Shown piece after piece: positions 1 through 6,740 of a stretch of DNA of 64,000 nucleotides; within the stretch, counting starts at the first letter, position 1; each line of letters begins with the position of its first letter. Position numbers and translations under genes: made by a program. The DNA comes from an uncultured Bacteroides sp. (lineage in GTDB: Bacteria > Bacteroidota > Bacteroidia > Bacteroidales > Bacteroidaceae). Where the stretch lies: NCBI GenBank assembly GCA_949285075.1, contig CASDXF010000009.1:1-64000 (forward strand). Reading direction: 5' to 3'. Under the pieces are notes generated by a model. It did not search any database. It saw only the letters and a program-made list of their open reading frames with translations, and was not told where the DNA came from.

Positions 1-1
1 T

Positions 2-199
2 CTGCGTCGGGACTTTCCGGACGCGGTATCCTATAACAGGTTCGTGGAACTTGAAAGCCGCGTATTCTTCAAGCTGACGTTTTTCCTTAAGCTCTATGCT
101 TTTGGCCGCTGCTCGGGTATCAGCTTCGTGGACAGCACGATAAATCTTCAACACAGGTGCGTAAGCAGCCTAAATGAGCGTTTTTCATTATTTACTTAG
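2..199 (+). pseudogene. IS982-family transposase remnant (C-terminally truncated, 5' end outside window)
   Basis: Frame 2 reads an uninterrupted 65-codon tail containing FPDAVSYNRFVELESRVFF and GISFVDST, which resemble the conserved core of IS982-family DDE transposases (FPxxVSYxRFVEL ... GISFxDST). In the family about 150 further residues with the remaining catalytic acids follow the DST motif. Here the reading frame leaves the family immediately after DST and stops at a TAG ending at 199. What remains inside the window is therefore a truncated, presumably inactive copy. The N-terminal part lies outside the window. I infer it is a relic marking past transposition next to the AT-rich genes that follow. 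Confidence 0.6.
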
Positions 200-221
200 A
201 AATCTGAAGTAAAGCGATGTA

Positions 222-239
222 ACTTCAAAATTTTGAAGT
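222..239. repeat. 18-bp perfect palindrome
   Basis: ACTTCAAAATTTTGAAGT is a perfect inverted repeat without spacer, 23 bp after the transposase remnant and directly followed by TACCTTTG (239-246), a good match to the Bacteroidetes -7 box. It could be an operator for a dimeric regulator of the transcript starting just downstream, or a footprint of the mobile element. No test is possible from sequence alone. Confidence 0.4.
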
Positions 240-317
240 ACCTTTGTAGCGGTGTGGTGAAAGCCATGCCGTTACATTTGGATAAAATAGCGTTTTGCTA
301 TTGTTCCTGCCTAAGAA

Positions 318-411
318 ACTACCACAATCAAAAGGCATACAGGAATAATAGGCACGAAACGCCTGCGCTATAGCGTGGGTTGTGCTTATCTGTATGCAGG
401 TATGTGGTAGT
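318..411 (+). ncRNA. Candidate structured 5' leader or small RNA
   Basis: Two nested perfect stems are visible: ACTACCACA (318-326) with TGTGGTAGT (403-411), and GCATACAG (335-342) with CTGTATGC (390-397). Inside are a GCAC/GTGC pairing (352-355 with 382-385) and the self-complementary CGCTATAGCG (366-375). The result is a long, mostly paired arm downstream of a possible -7 box (239-246) and upstream of a terminator-like hairpin at 420-451. The arrangement looks like a leader or small RNA for the gene at 517. I do not recognise the family; terminal structures of a mobile element are an alternative. Confidence 0.4.
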
Positions 412-419
412 ACCTTTAG

Positions 420-451
420 GCGTGATAATGTACTTCTCACGCTCTCTTTTT
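420..451 (+). terminator. Possible intrinsic terminator with a competing downstream hairpin
   Basis: GCGTGA (420-425) pairs with TCACGC (437-442), followed by a T-rich run (443-451). The same TCACGC segment, extended to CTCACGC, can instead pair with GCGTGAG at 460-466. The two hairpins are mutually exclusive, the usual geometry of a terminator/antiterminator switch ahead of the ATG at 517. Stems are only 6-7 bp, so regulation is a suggestion. Confidence 0.4.
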
Positions 452-516
452 ATGGTTATGCGTGAGGTTAAAAACGGATTGAATTAACATTATGTATAAC
501 TAAAAGAAATAAAACG

Positions 517-1086
517 ATGAAAGTAAGATTGTTTTTGTTTGTTGTGTTTTGCAGCCTTAATATTACTTATGGTATAGCGCAAAAGTGTAAGGTGCAGGGT
601 GTTGTTCGATATGAATTTAATGATTATGTCGGCTATAAAGCTGATATTGGTGCAGAAATAAATTTTATCGCTAAAGAAGATGCTGATAGCTTAAACATAT
701 CTTGTTGGGATGAATATGAAAAATTGGCTAAGAAGTTTTCAACCCACTTGATAATGAAGCAGACGGCGGAGGATAGTTATGTTGTTACAGAAGATGAGAT
801 TCGTTCTTTTTCTAAGTTTAGTGTTGAAGATGAAGAACGATTAAAAGAGCTTGATTCGATATGCATGTCTGAATACTTCAAATGTATTGATTTATTTTCA
901 TATGTGGGTTTGGTTGATAATTCAGGAAAGTATGAGATTGAGATTCCTTATGGAGAATATTATGTTATCGCAAAATCTGCAAATAGAGAACGTCCAACTG
1001 CAACAGAATTAACAGGACGAGTAATATTTAAAATAGTCAAAATAGACAAGCCTGTTAAAATCCTCAGCTTCGATTTTGACTATTAG
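517..1086 (+). CDS. Small secreted protein of unknown function, transthyretin-like C-terminus
   Basis: The 189-aa product starts with a typical signal peptide (MKVRLFLFVVFCSLNITYGIAQ, cleavage likely after the GIA-Q region), so it is exported. The rest is acidic. The last 60 residues contain GLVDNSGKYEIEIPYGEYYVIA and end in short beta-strand-like segments, a pattern typical of carboxypeptidase-regulatory/transthyretin-like domains of Bacteroidetes surface proteins. No catalytic motif is seen. The gene is clearly more AT-rich than the genes from 1.3 kb onward, suggesting separate acquisition, and sits between a transposase relic and an AraC gene with an abnormal 5' end. Function is unknown; the fold assignment is tentative. 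Confidence 0.6.
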   Translation: MKVRLFLFVVFCSLNITYGIAQKCKVQGVVRYEFNDYVGYKADIGAEINFIAKEDADSLNISCWDEYEKLAKKFSTHLIMKQTAEDSYVVTEDEIRSFSKFSVEDEERLKELDSICMSEYFKCIDLFSYVGLVDNSGKYEIEIPYGEYYVIAKSANRERPTATELTGRVIFKIVKIDKPVKILSFDFDY

Positions 1087-1106
1087 ATTAGCATTGCCAT
1101 AGTATT

Positions 1107-1140
1107 CCCATCTGTTATTTATTTAGCAGACGGGATTTTT
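1107..1140 (+). terminator. Intrinsic terminator of the small secreted protein gene
   Basis: CCCATCTG (1107-1114) pairs with CAGACGGG (1127-1134) with one A-C mismatch, followed by ATTTTT. It starts 20 bp after the stop codon at 1086. Confidence 0.65.
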
Positions 1141-1174
1141 GTGTTATAAAGAAAATCCATTATATTTGTATCAG

Positions 1175-1249
1175 AAAAGCCCGCTAAAGGCAATAAATGA
1201 GCCGTTTTGTTACTGAATTGTTACCCACTTTCTTAACAAGCGGGCTTTT
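1175..1249. repeat. 11-bp inverted repeat with 53-bp interior
   Basis: AAAAGCCCGCT (1175-1185) is the perfect reverse complement of AGCGGGCTTTT (1239-1249), and the right arm is followed by a T-rich stretch. The unit could be a long-loop terminator or the ends of a very small insertion. It overlaps the apparent start codon of the AraC-like gene (1197) and may be the foreign sequence that replaced that gene's native 5' end. Confidence 0.45.
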
Positions 1250-2090
1250 TGTTTTTTATATCAATAAGTTACAGCAGTTTGTATCGGTTATCGCCAACAG
1301 CCGCCTATTCATGCTTGTCCGTAAAGGAGAACTGAGCTTGAAGGTAAACGGGAAACGGTACTGGATGGAGGAAAACTCTTTTCTCGATGTCATGGAAACC
1401 GTCACCCTAGCATCTGACCATTTCAGTCCTGACCTACGGGCATGGTGTTTGTTCGTCACGTTCGAGTTCGCAAGCGAATCGCTAAAGACCCTACGGCCGG
1501 GACCCCACCGACTGTTGGAGCAGGTGAATACCCCCATCAAGCGCTTCACGGACGAGGAATGCGAGCTACTCGAACTTCAACTACAATTATTGAAAGGCAC
1601 GCTCGATAATCCTACGCACTTCTACAAGCTAGAGCTTGCCCACACTTACTTCCGCAGTTTCAGTCTGGAGCTCGGGAATCTGCTGCTCGTCCATGACGAG
1701 AACGAGAACCTCCATCCCGATTCGTATTTCAGCAAGAAGGACCTCATCACGATAAACTTTATCAAACTCGTCTCAAAGCACTTCGCCTCGGAACACCGCA
1801 TCGACTTCTACGCTGACGCCCTCTGCGTATCCGCCAAGCACCTGACCCGCATCCTTAAAGAGATAACAGGGAAAAGCCCGCACGAAATCATCCGCGACGA
1901 GATAATCCATCTGGCCATGAGCATGCTCGAAGAAGAGAAGAAGCCCGTCAGCCAAATTGCGGAAGAGCTTCATTTCTCCGACCAAGCGGCGTTCTGCAAG
2001 TTCTTCAAGAAACGCATGGGCATCTCGCCGATGGCGTACCGGAGAAAGGAGCAGATGGGCCTCACCGACGATGAAAAGGCCCCCGAATGA
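1197..2090 (+). CDS. AraC-family transcriptional regulator, possibly with a replaced N-terminus
   Basis: The C-terminal ~100 residues form a two-helix-turn-helix AraC domain (DFYADALCVSAKHLTRILKE, then ISQIAEELHF-like and FCKFFKKRMGISPMAYRR). The middle region (RLFMLVRKGELSLKVNG onward) looks like the cupin-like sensor half of Bacteroides AraC regulators. The first ~35 residues do not look like that family: they lie across the inverted repeat at 1175-1249, and the usual first beta strands are missing. The real start may be further in, for example the ATG at 1311, or the gene may have lost its 5' end by insertion. Target genes are unknown; rplU downstream has its own promoter. Confidence 0.75.
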   Translation: MSRFVTELLPTFLTSGLFVFYINKLQQFVSVIANSRLFMLVRKGELSLKVNGKRYWMEENSFLDVMETVTLASDHFSPDLRAWCLFVTFEFASESLKTLRPGPHRLLEQVNTPIKRFTDEECELLELQLQLLKGTLDNPTHFYKLELAHTYFRSFSLELGNLLLVHDENENLHPDSYFSKKDLITINFIKLVSKHFASEHRIDFYADALCVSAKHLTRILKEITGKSPHEIIRDEIIHLAMSMLEEEKKPVSQIAEELHFSDQAAFCKFFKKRMGISPMAYRRKEQMGLTDDEKAPE

Positions 2091-2142
2091 AAAAACCGCG
2101 GCACATTTACGCCATTCCGCGGCGGAAAAGAGACGCAAAGCC

Positions 2143-2173
2143 TTGCCAAACAGAAATAAATGTCGTACTTTCG
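2143..2173 (+). promoter_or_regulatory. Promoter of rplU-rpmA
   Basis: TTGC at 2143-2146 and TACTTTCG at 2166-2173 are separated by 19 bp, matching the Bacteroidetes TTTG/TAnnTTTG promoter with one deviation in the -7 box. It lies about 90 bp before the rplU ATG, leaving a leader that could hold r-protein autoregulation. Confidence 0.6.
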
Positions 2174-2264
2174 CGGCGATTATCCGCAACGGGTTCGATA
2201 AAGCGCCTTTAGAGTGATAACAAGGCCACCCGCCGGAGCTAACTTAATACATTTATCAGATAAG

Positions 2265-2582
2265 ATGTACGCTATTGTAGAAATCAAAGGCCAACAATTT
2301 AAGGTAGAGGCCGGCAGAAAGCTGTTCGTTCAACACATTGATGACGCGGAAAGCGGAGCGACAGTAGAGTTTGACAAGGTTCTTTTGGTAGACAAGGATG
2401 GAGAGGTTACCGTAGGCGCGCCGCTCGTAGAAGGAGCAAAGGTGGTATGCGAAGTAATCAACCCCTTAGTAAAGGGAGACAAGGTGCTTGTGTTCCATAA
2501 GAAGAGAAGAAAAGGATACAGAAAGCTGAACGGTCACCGTCAGCAATTCACGCAATTGACAATTAAAGAAGTAATAGCTTAA
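2265..2582 (+). CDS. rplU: 50S ribosomal protein L21
   Basis: The 105-aa product starts [17 protein letters not shown], the diagnostic N-terminus of bL21, and carries the basic [17 protein letters not shown] segment that contacts 23S rRNA. An in-frame ATG 51 bp upstream exists, but the extra 17 residues are unlike any L21 and the length at 2265 fits the family. The protein binds 23S rRNA in the large subunit. It is followed 20 bp later by rpmA, the universal L21-L27 pairing, transcribed from the promoter at 2143-2173 and ending at the terminator at 2891. Confidence 0.97.
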   Translation: MYAIVEIKGQQFKVEAGRKLFVQHIDDAESGATVEFDKVLLVDKDGEVTVGAPLVEGAKVVCEVINPLVKGDKVLVFHKKRRKGYRKLNGHRQQFTQLTIKEVIA

Positions 2583-2602
2583 TCAATAAAAAGTAGTAAG
2601 AC

Positions 2603-2875
2603 ATGGCACATAAGAAAGGTGTCGGTAGTTCCAAGAACGGCCGCGAATCAGAAAGCAAGCGATTAGGCGTAAAGAAATTCGGTGGTGAATTCTGCAAGGC
2701 AGGCAACATCATCGTTCGCCAGAGAGGTACGCAGTTCTACCCGGGCAAGAACATGGGAATGGGAAAAGACCATACGCTGTTCGCCTTGATAGACGGTACG
2801 GTTAGCTTCAAGAGAGGAAAGTTTGACAGAAGGTACGTTTCTATCGTTCCGCTGCCGGAGCAGGTAGAAGCTTAA
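2603..2875 (+). CDS. rpmA: 50S ribosomal protein L27
   Basis: The 90-aa product opens [29 protein letters not shown], the L27 signature, and continues with [28 protein letters not shown]. The N-terminal tail of bL27 reaches toward the peptidyl-transferase centre. There is no Firmicutes-type N-terminal prepeptide; the second residue is Ala directly before the conserved HKKG. It is co-transcribed with rplU and followed by a strong hairpin terminator. Confidence 0.97.
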   Translation: MAHKKGVGSSKNGRESESKRLGVKKFGGEFCKAGNIIVRQRGTQFYPGKNMGMGKDHTLFALIDGTVSFKRGKFDRRYVSIVPLPEQVEA

Positions 2876-2890
2876 CGCTAAGTTACAGAA

Positions 2891-2927
2891 AAGAGGGCGT
2901 GTCGGTTGACACGCCCTCTTTTTTTAT
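2891..2927. terminator. Strong bidirectional terminator between rpmA and nhaD
   Basis: AAGAGGGCGTGT (2891-2902) pairs perfectly with ACACGCCCTCTT (2909-2920) around a 6-nt loop, with a T run on the + strand. It serves rpmA, and on the minus strand it also lies behind the convergent nhaD. A second GC hairpin, CCCCC/GGGGG near 2942-2958, lies closer to nhaD. Confidence 0.9.
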
Positions 2928-2969
2928 GCCCTTTCCGAAGCTCCCCCGCACGGGGGAAGGCTGAAGGGG

Positions 2970-4316
2970 CTACAGGCCGATGACCGACTTCTCGACCCAG
3001 TAGACCAGTATGCCGGCCACGTAGCCGAGGAAGGCTACCCACGTGATGCGCCGCATATACCACCCGAAGGTTATCTTCTCCAGTCCCATAACGACCACGC
3101 CGGCGGCCGAGCCGATGATGAGCATGGAGCCGCCCACCCCGGCGCAATAGGCGAGCAGCTGCCAGAAGACGCCGTCGCGCGCCATGTCGCCCACCTCGGC
3201 CATAGGATACATGCCCATGCAGCCGGCCACGAGCGGAACGTTGTCGACGATGCTGGAGAGCACGCCGATGATGCTCGTCACGAGGTAGTGGTTGCCGTCG
3301 AACGCCACGTCGAGCCCCTCGCCCACGGCGGCGAGCACGCCCACCTCCTGAAGGCAGGCCACGGCCATGAGGATGCCGAGGAAGAAGAGGATGGTGCTCA
3401 TGTCGACGCGCGAGATGATGTGGCTGACGCGCTTGAGCGTCCCGCCCCCGTCGCCCTCGGGAGCGCCGCGGTAGAACAGCTCGGTGACGAGCCACAGCGC
3501 GCCTAGCACGAGCAGGATGCCCACGAACGGCGGAAGGTGGGTTATCGACTTAAAGACGGGGACGAAGACGAGCCCGCCTACGCCGACCCAGAACACGGCC
3601 TTGCGCTGACCCGCCGTCAGGCCGCTGTCGGCCGTAGCCAAGTCGCCGCGGTCGATGGTCGCCGCGACGTCGCCCTTGAGCGAGAGCGAGAGCAGGTAGG
3701 CGGGAACGATGACGGACACGAGCGACGGCACGAGCAGCTCCTTGATGACGTTGGCGGCCGTTATCAGCCCCTTGTTCCACAGCATGATGGTGGTCACGTC
3801 GCCGATGGGCGAGAAGGCCCCGCCCGAGTTGGCGGCGATGATGACCAGCGAGGCGTAGACGAGGCGGTCTTTCCGGTCGTCGATGAGCTTGCGCAGAATC
3901 ATCACCATCACGACGGCCGTGGTCATGTTGTCCAATATGGCCGAGAGGAAGAAGGTCATGACGGTGATGCGCCACAGCAGCCCGCGCTTCGAGCGCGTCC
4001 GCAGCAGCCCGCGCACGAAGTTGAACCCGCCGTTCTGGTCTACCGTCTCCACGATGGTCATCGCGCCCATCAGGAAGAACAGCGTGGTGGCCGTGCCGCC
4101 GAGGTGACGCTCTATCACCCCGCCCGCGGCCGAGGCCACGGCGTCGGCCGACGTCAGCCCCGGGAAGTTGCCGGGGTCGAACATATAGAGGGTCCAACAG
4201 GCCACGAGCATCAGCAGGGCCACCGCCGCCTTGTTGACCCGCGTCAGGGTCTCTAAGGCGATACACAGGTATCCGAAGATGAATACCGCTACAATCACGA
4301 GGGTTAAAGTTGACAT
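2970..4316 (-). CDS. nhaD: NhaD-type Na+/H+ antiporter
   Basis: The 448-aa polytopic membrane protein has 11-13 hydrophobic segments and motifs typical of NhaD in the ion transporter superfamily: AILDNMTTAVVMVMILRKL, then ANSGGAFSPIGDVTTIMLW in the first half, and IGVLSSIVDNVPLVAG in the second. The paired Asn/Asp-rich re-entrant segments are the expected ion-binding elements. NhaD exchanges cytoplasmic Na+ or Li+ for protons. The gene is GC-rich, stands alone on the minus strand, converges on rpmA and diverges from the HU-like gene. Substrate specificity cannot be confirmed from sequence. Confidence 0.9.
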   Translation of the reverse strand: MSTLTLVIVAVFIFGYLCIALETLTRVNKAAVALLMLVACWTLYMFDPGNFPGLTSADAVASAAGGVIERHLGGTATTLFFLMGAMTIVETVDQNGGFNFVRGLLRTRSKRGLLWRITVMTFFLSAILDNMTTAVVMVMILRKLIDDRKDRLVYASLVIIAANSGGAFSPIGDVTTIMLWNKGLITAANVIKELLVPSLVSVIVPAYLLSLSLKGDVAATIDRGDLATADSGLTAGQRKAVFWVGVGGLVFVPVFKSITHLPPFVGILLVLGALWLVTELFYRGAPEGDGGGTLKRVSHIISRVDMSTILFFLGILMAVACLQEVGVLAAVGEGLDVAFDGNHYLVTSIIGVLSSIVDNVPLVAGCMGMYPMAEVGDMARDGVFWQLLAYCAGVGGSMLIIGSAAGVVVMGLEKITFGWYMRRITWVAFLGYVAGILVYWVEKSVIGL

Positions 4317-4473
4317 AAGAAGCTATTTTAAGGGTTAATAATCCACGCTTTCAGCTACGCGAATATATCCAACCTTTCCGACATTCCCTCCCGTTTCTCC
4401 GCGAAAAACCCCGCGGTGTCTCCCTCACGCACACTCCCATACGAAAAAACCGTCTGGAACGTAAGAAAAACTA

Positions 4474-4504
4474 TTGCGTGTCTGAGAAAAAAGGCATACC
4501 TTTA
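4474..4504 (+). promoter_or_regulatory. Promoter upstream of the HU-like gene
   Basis: TTGC at 4474-4477 and TACCTTTA at 4497-4504, spacer 19 bp, fit the Bacteroidetes consensus. Transcription from here would run through the 21-bp palindrome array at 4523-4594, so that array lies in the leader. Confidence 0.6.
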
Positions 4505-4522
4505 CGTCGCAAATCTATAATT

Positions 4523-4594
4523 CACGTCGTGGTTTATAAAATTCACGTCGTGATTTATATAAGTCACGACGTGGTTTACATAGTTCACGACGTG
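4523..4594. repeat. Array of four 9-bp palindromic motifs phased at exactly 21 bp
   Basis: CACGTCGTG occurs at 4523 and 4544, and its reverse complement CACGACGTG at 4565 and 4586. Successive starts differ by exactly 21 bp, and AT-rich GTTTATAAA-like spacers separate them. The flip between units 2 and 3 makes the whole array an inverted repeat. The array sits between a predicted promoter and an HU-HIG gene, so cooperative protein binding on one DNA face or RNA hairpins are both possible. Confidence 0.85.
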
Positions 4595-4680
4595 AAGTAA
4601 AGAACCTGATATACAGTGACTATACTTTATATACGTGCGCTCACGACTTTTATAAGGCAGAACCAAAACTTTAGATACGT

Positions 4681-5310
4681 ATGGCAGAATATACGATGCA
4701 AGAGGTAGAAGACCTCAACAACGCGGGAAAGACCCTCCTCTACCCACGTATGATAATAGAGGGAAAGTGCGGCAGCGACGAGCTGGCCAAAGCGATGACA
4801 AGGGGAACCTTCATCTCGTCCGGCGAGGCGAAGGCCATGCTCTGCCTCCTCGGCAGGGAGATAGCCAAGCAGATGGCCCTCGGACGGTCGGTCAAGATAG
4901 ACGGCGTGGGACTGTTCTCCCCCTCGCTCGGCATCAAGAAGGGCAAGGAGAGGGAGAACGCCGACGGCAGCGGGACAAGAAGAAACGCGAGCAGCATCAT
5001 GGTGAACGGAGTACACTTCCGTCCCGACAAGGAGCTGCTCGTCGAGACGGACAGGCGATGCAACCTGAGCCGGGCGAAGACGAAGTTCGCCCGACACCGC
5101 TCCCGATACACGCCCGAGCAACGACTCGACCTCGCGAGGCAACTGCTCGCGGGCCAACCCTTCATCACGGTGAAAGGCTACGCCCTGCTTACCGGACTGA
5201 GCCAGACGACCGCCGGACGCGAGCTGCGCCGATGGGCCGAAACCCCGGGAAGCGGAATCGGCAAAGACGGATTCGGCACCCACCGCGTCTACGTGGCTAA
5301 GGAACAGTAA
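4681..5310 (+). CDS. HU-like (HU-HIG) DNA-binding protein with C-terminal helix-turn-helix extension
   Basis: The 209-aa protein begins with the HU-HIG fold seen in Bacteroidetes: YPRMIIEGKCGSDELAKAM, then ISSGEAKAMLCLLGREIAKQMALGRSVKIDGVGLFSPSLG, about residues 20-95, followed by a basic arm-like region (KKGKERE) and VHFRPDKELL. Residues ~140-209 (YTPEQRLDLARQLL ... YALLTGLSQTTAGRELRRW) look like a winged helix-turn-helix. The combination suggests a sequence-specific relative of HU acting on the nucleoid. It is monocistronic, with a phased palindrome array in its leader that would be a natural site for autoregulation; that link is inference. Confidence 0.85.
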   Translation: MAEYTMQEVEDLNNAGKTLLYPRMIIEGKCGSDELAKAMTRGTFISSGEAKAMLCLLGREIAKQMALGRSVKIDGVGLFSPSLGIKKGKERENADGSGTRRNASSIMVNGVHFRPDKELLVETDRRCNLSRAKTKFARHRSRYTPEQRLDLARQLLAGQPFITVKGYALLTGLSQTTAGRELRRWAETPGSGIGKDGFGTHRVYVAKEQ

Positions 5311-5462
5311 GCCCCGGGAAAAGGAACTGGACGAAAAGCGCGGAAAAAAAGACGAAAAGCGTAGGAAGGCTCCGGCCTTTCGCGTACCTTTATCTCGAAA
5401 TTTACCGGAAGACATGAATCTACCTAATAAATAAACTAACAACTATTACTAATCGAAAGAAC

Positions 5463-6713
5463 ATGGACAGAAGACATTTCCTGAAGACCGTCGGTAGCGT
5501 GGCGCTATTCACCATCGTACCGAGACACGTGTTGGGCCGAGGGTACACCGCCCCCAGCGACCAACTGACGAAAGGCATCATCGGAACGGGAGGCATGGGC
5601 CGGGCCCACGCCCCGTATGACGGCACGCGGCTCGTGGCCGTGTGCGACGTGGACGATAAGCACCTTGAGCTGGGCAAGCAGCTCGTCAAGGAACGGATAG
5701 CCGCCTATCACGACTTCCGCGACCTTATCCGCGACCCCAACGTCGACATCGTGCACATCGCCACCCCTCCCCATTGGCACGGGGTGATGTCCGTAGAGGC
5801 GGCGAAGGCCGGAAAGGACATCTGGTGCGAGAAGCCCATGACGCGCACCATAGGTGAGGGCCGGCGAGTGATGGAGGCCGTCAAGCAGCACGGCCGCGTG
5901 TTCCGCCTCAACACGTGGTTCCGCTTCCAAGACCCCTTCTACGGCCTCGGCACGCCCGTACGCCCGCTGAAGAAGCTCGTGCAGAGCGGCATGCTCGGGT
6001 GGCCGCTGAAGGTCACCGTCAGCATGCACACCGGGTTCGACTGGAAGTTCTACTGGGTGGGCAAGGAGCACCTTGAGCCTCAGACCGTACCCGCGGAGCT
6101 GGACTATGACTTCTGGCTCGGCCCCGCTCCCTACAAGCCCTACAACGCCCACCGGGTGCACCAGACCTTCCGCGGATACTGGGACTACGACAGCGGCGGA
6201 CTGGGTGACATGGGGCAGCACTACATCGACCCCGTGCAGTACATCTTGGGCAAGGACGACACTAGCCCCGTCAAGGTAGAGGTCGACGCCCCGCAGCAGC
6301 ACCCCGACGCCGTGGGCACGTGGCGCTCCATCACCTACACCTACGACGACGGCTGCCAGATTATCCTCTGGGGCGGAGACTACGGCAATCCCGACACCCC
6401 CTACATCGCCGGGCCGAAGGGCAACGTCTACAAGAACTTCGTCTGCGACATACCCGACTGGGAGCGCCGTCTCGCCGCCTACCCCGACCCCGAGCCGCAG
6501 GTGACGAGCTTCCTCGAAAGCGTCAGGACGCGCCGCCCCTTCGCACTGAACGAGCGCAACGGATTCCGCTCGGCCACCATCGTCAATATGGGAGCCATCG
6601 CCCTGCGCCTTAACCGCACCCTCCACTTCGACCCCGAGCGACTGGAGTTCATCGGCGACGAGGCCGCCAACCGACTCATAGACCAACCCATGCGCGCGCC
6701 GTGGGCCATTTAA
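5463..6713 (+). CDS. Gfo/Idh/MocA-family oxidoreductase with Tat-like signal
   Basis: The 416-aa protein starts MDRRHFLKTVGSVALF, a twin-arginine-like leader, followed by a Rossmann start (GIIGTGGMGRAHA) and the family motif IWCEKPMTRT with the catalytic Lys, then FRGYWDYDSGGLGDMGQHY in the substrate domain. These NAD(P)-dependent enzymes oxidise or reduce sugar hydroxyls. The gene is 27 bp upstream of the HEAT/DUF1080 gene and surely in its operon. DUF1080 domains are known as 3-keto-glycoside hydrolases/lyases, so a joint role (oxidising C3 of a glycoside, then cleaving the keto-sugar) in the periplasm is likely. The exact substrate is unknown. Confidence 0.88.
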   Translation: MDRRHFLKTVGSVALFTIVPRHVLGRGYTAPSDQLTKGIIGTGGMGRAHAPYDGTRLVAVCDVDDKHLELGKQLVKERIAAYHDFRDLIRDPNVDIVHIATPPHWHGVMSVEAAKAGKDIWCEKPMTRTIGEGRRVMEAVKQHGRVFRLNTWFRFQDPFYGLGTPVRPLKKLVQSGMLGWPLKVTVSMHTGFDWKFYWVGKEHLEPQTVPAELDYDFWLGPAPYKPYNAHRVHQTFRGYWDYDSGGLGDMGQHYIDPVQYILGKDDTSPVKVEVDAPQQHPDAVGTWRSITYTYDDGCQIILWGGDYGNPDTPYIAGPKGNVYKNFVCDIPDWERRLAAYPDPEPQVTSFLESVRTRRPFALNERNGFRSATIVNMGAIALRLNRTLHFDPERLEFIGDEAANRLIDQPMRAPWAI

Positions 6714-6740
6714 CGTAACACCCTATAATGTGAAAGACTC

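Noticed and set aside
225-440. 71-aa ORF on the minus strand
   Set aside because: No family features, no promoter, and it coincides with the structured leader 318-451.
1175-1249. A simple terminator only
   Set aside because: Possible, but a proper terminator already lies at 1107-1140 and the 53-nt loop is long, so it is listed as an inverted repeat.
2970-4316. Long + strand ORFs opposite nhaD (for example 3537-4256) and similar ORFs opposite other GC-rich genes
   Set aside because: They are low-complexity Arg/His/Gly-rich shadows of a well-supported gene on the other strand.
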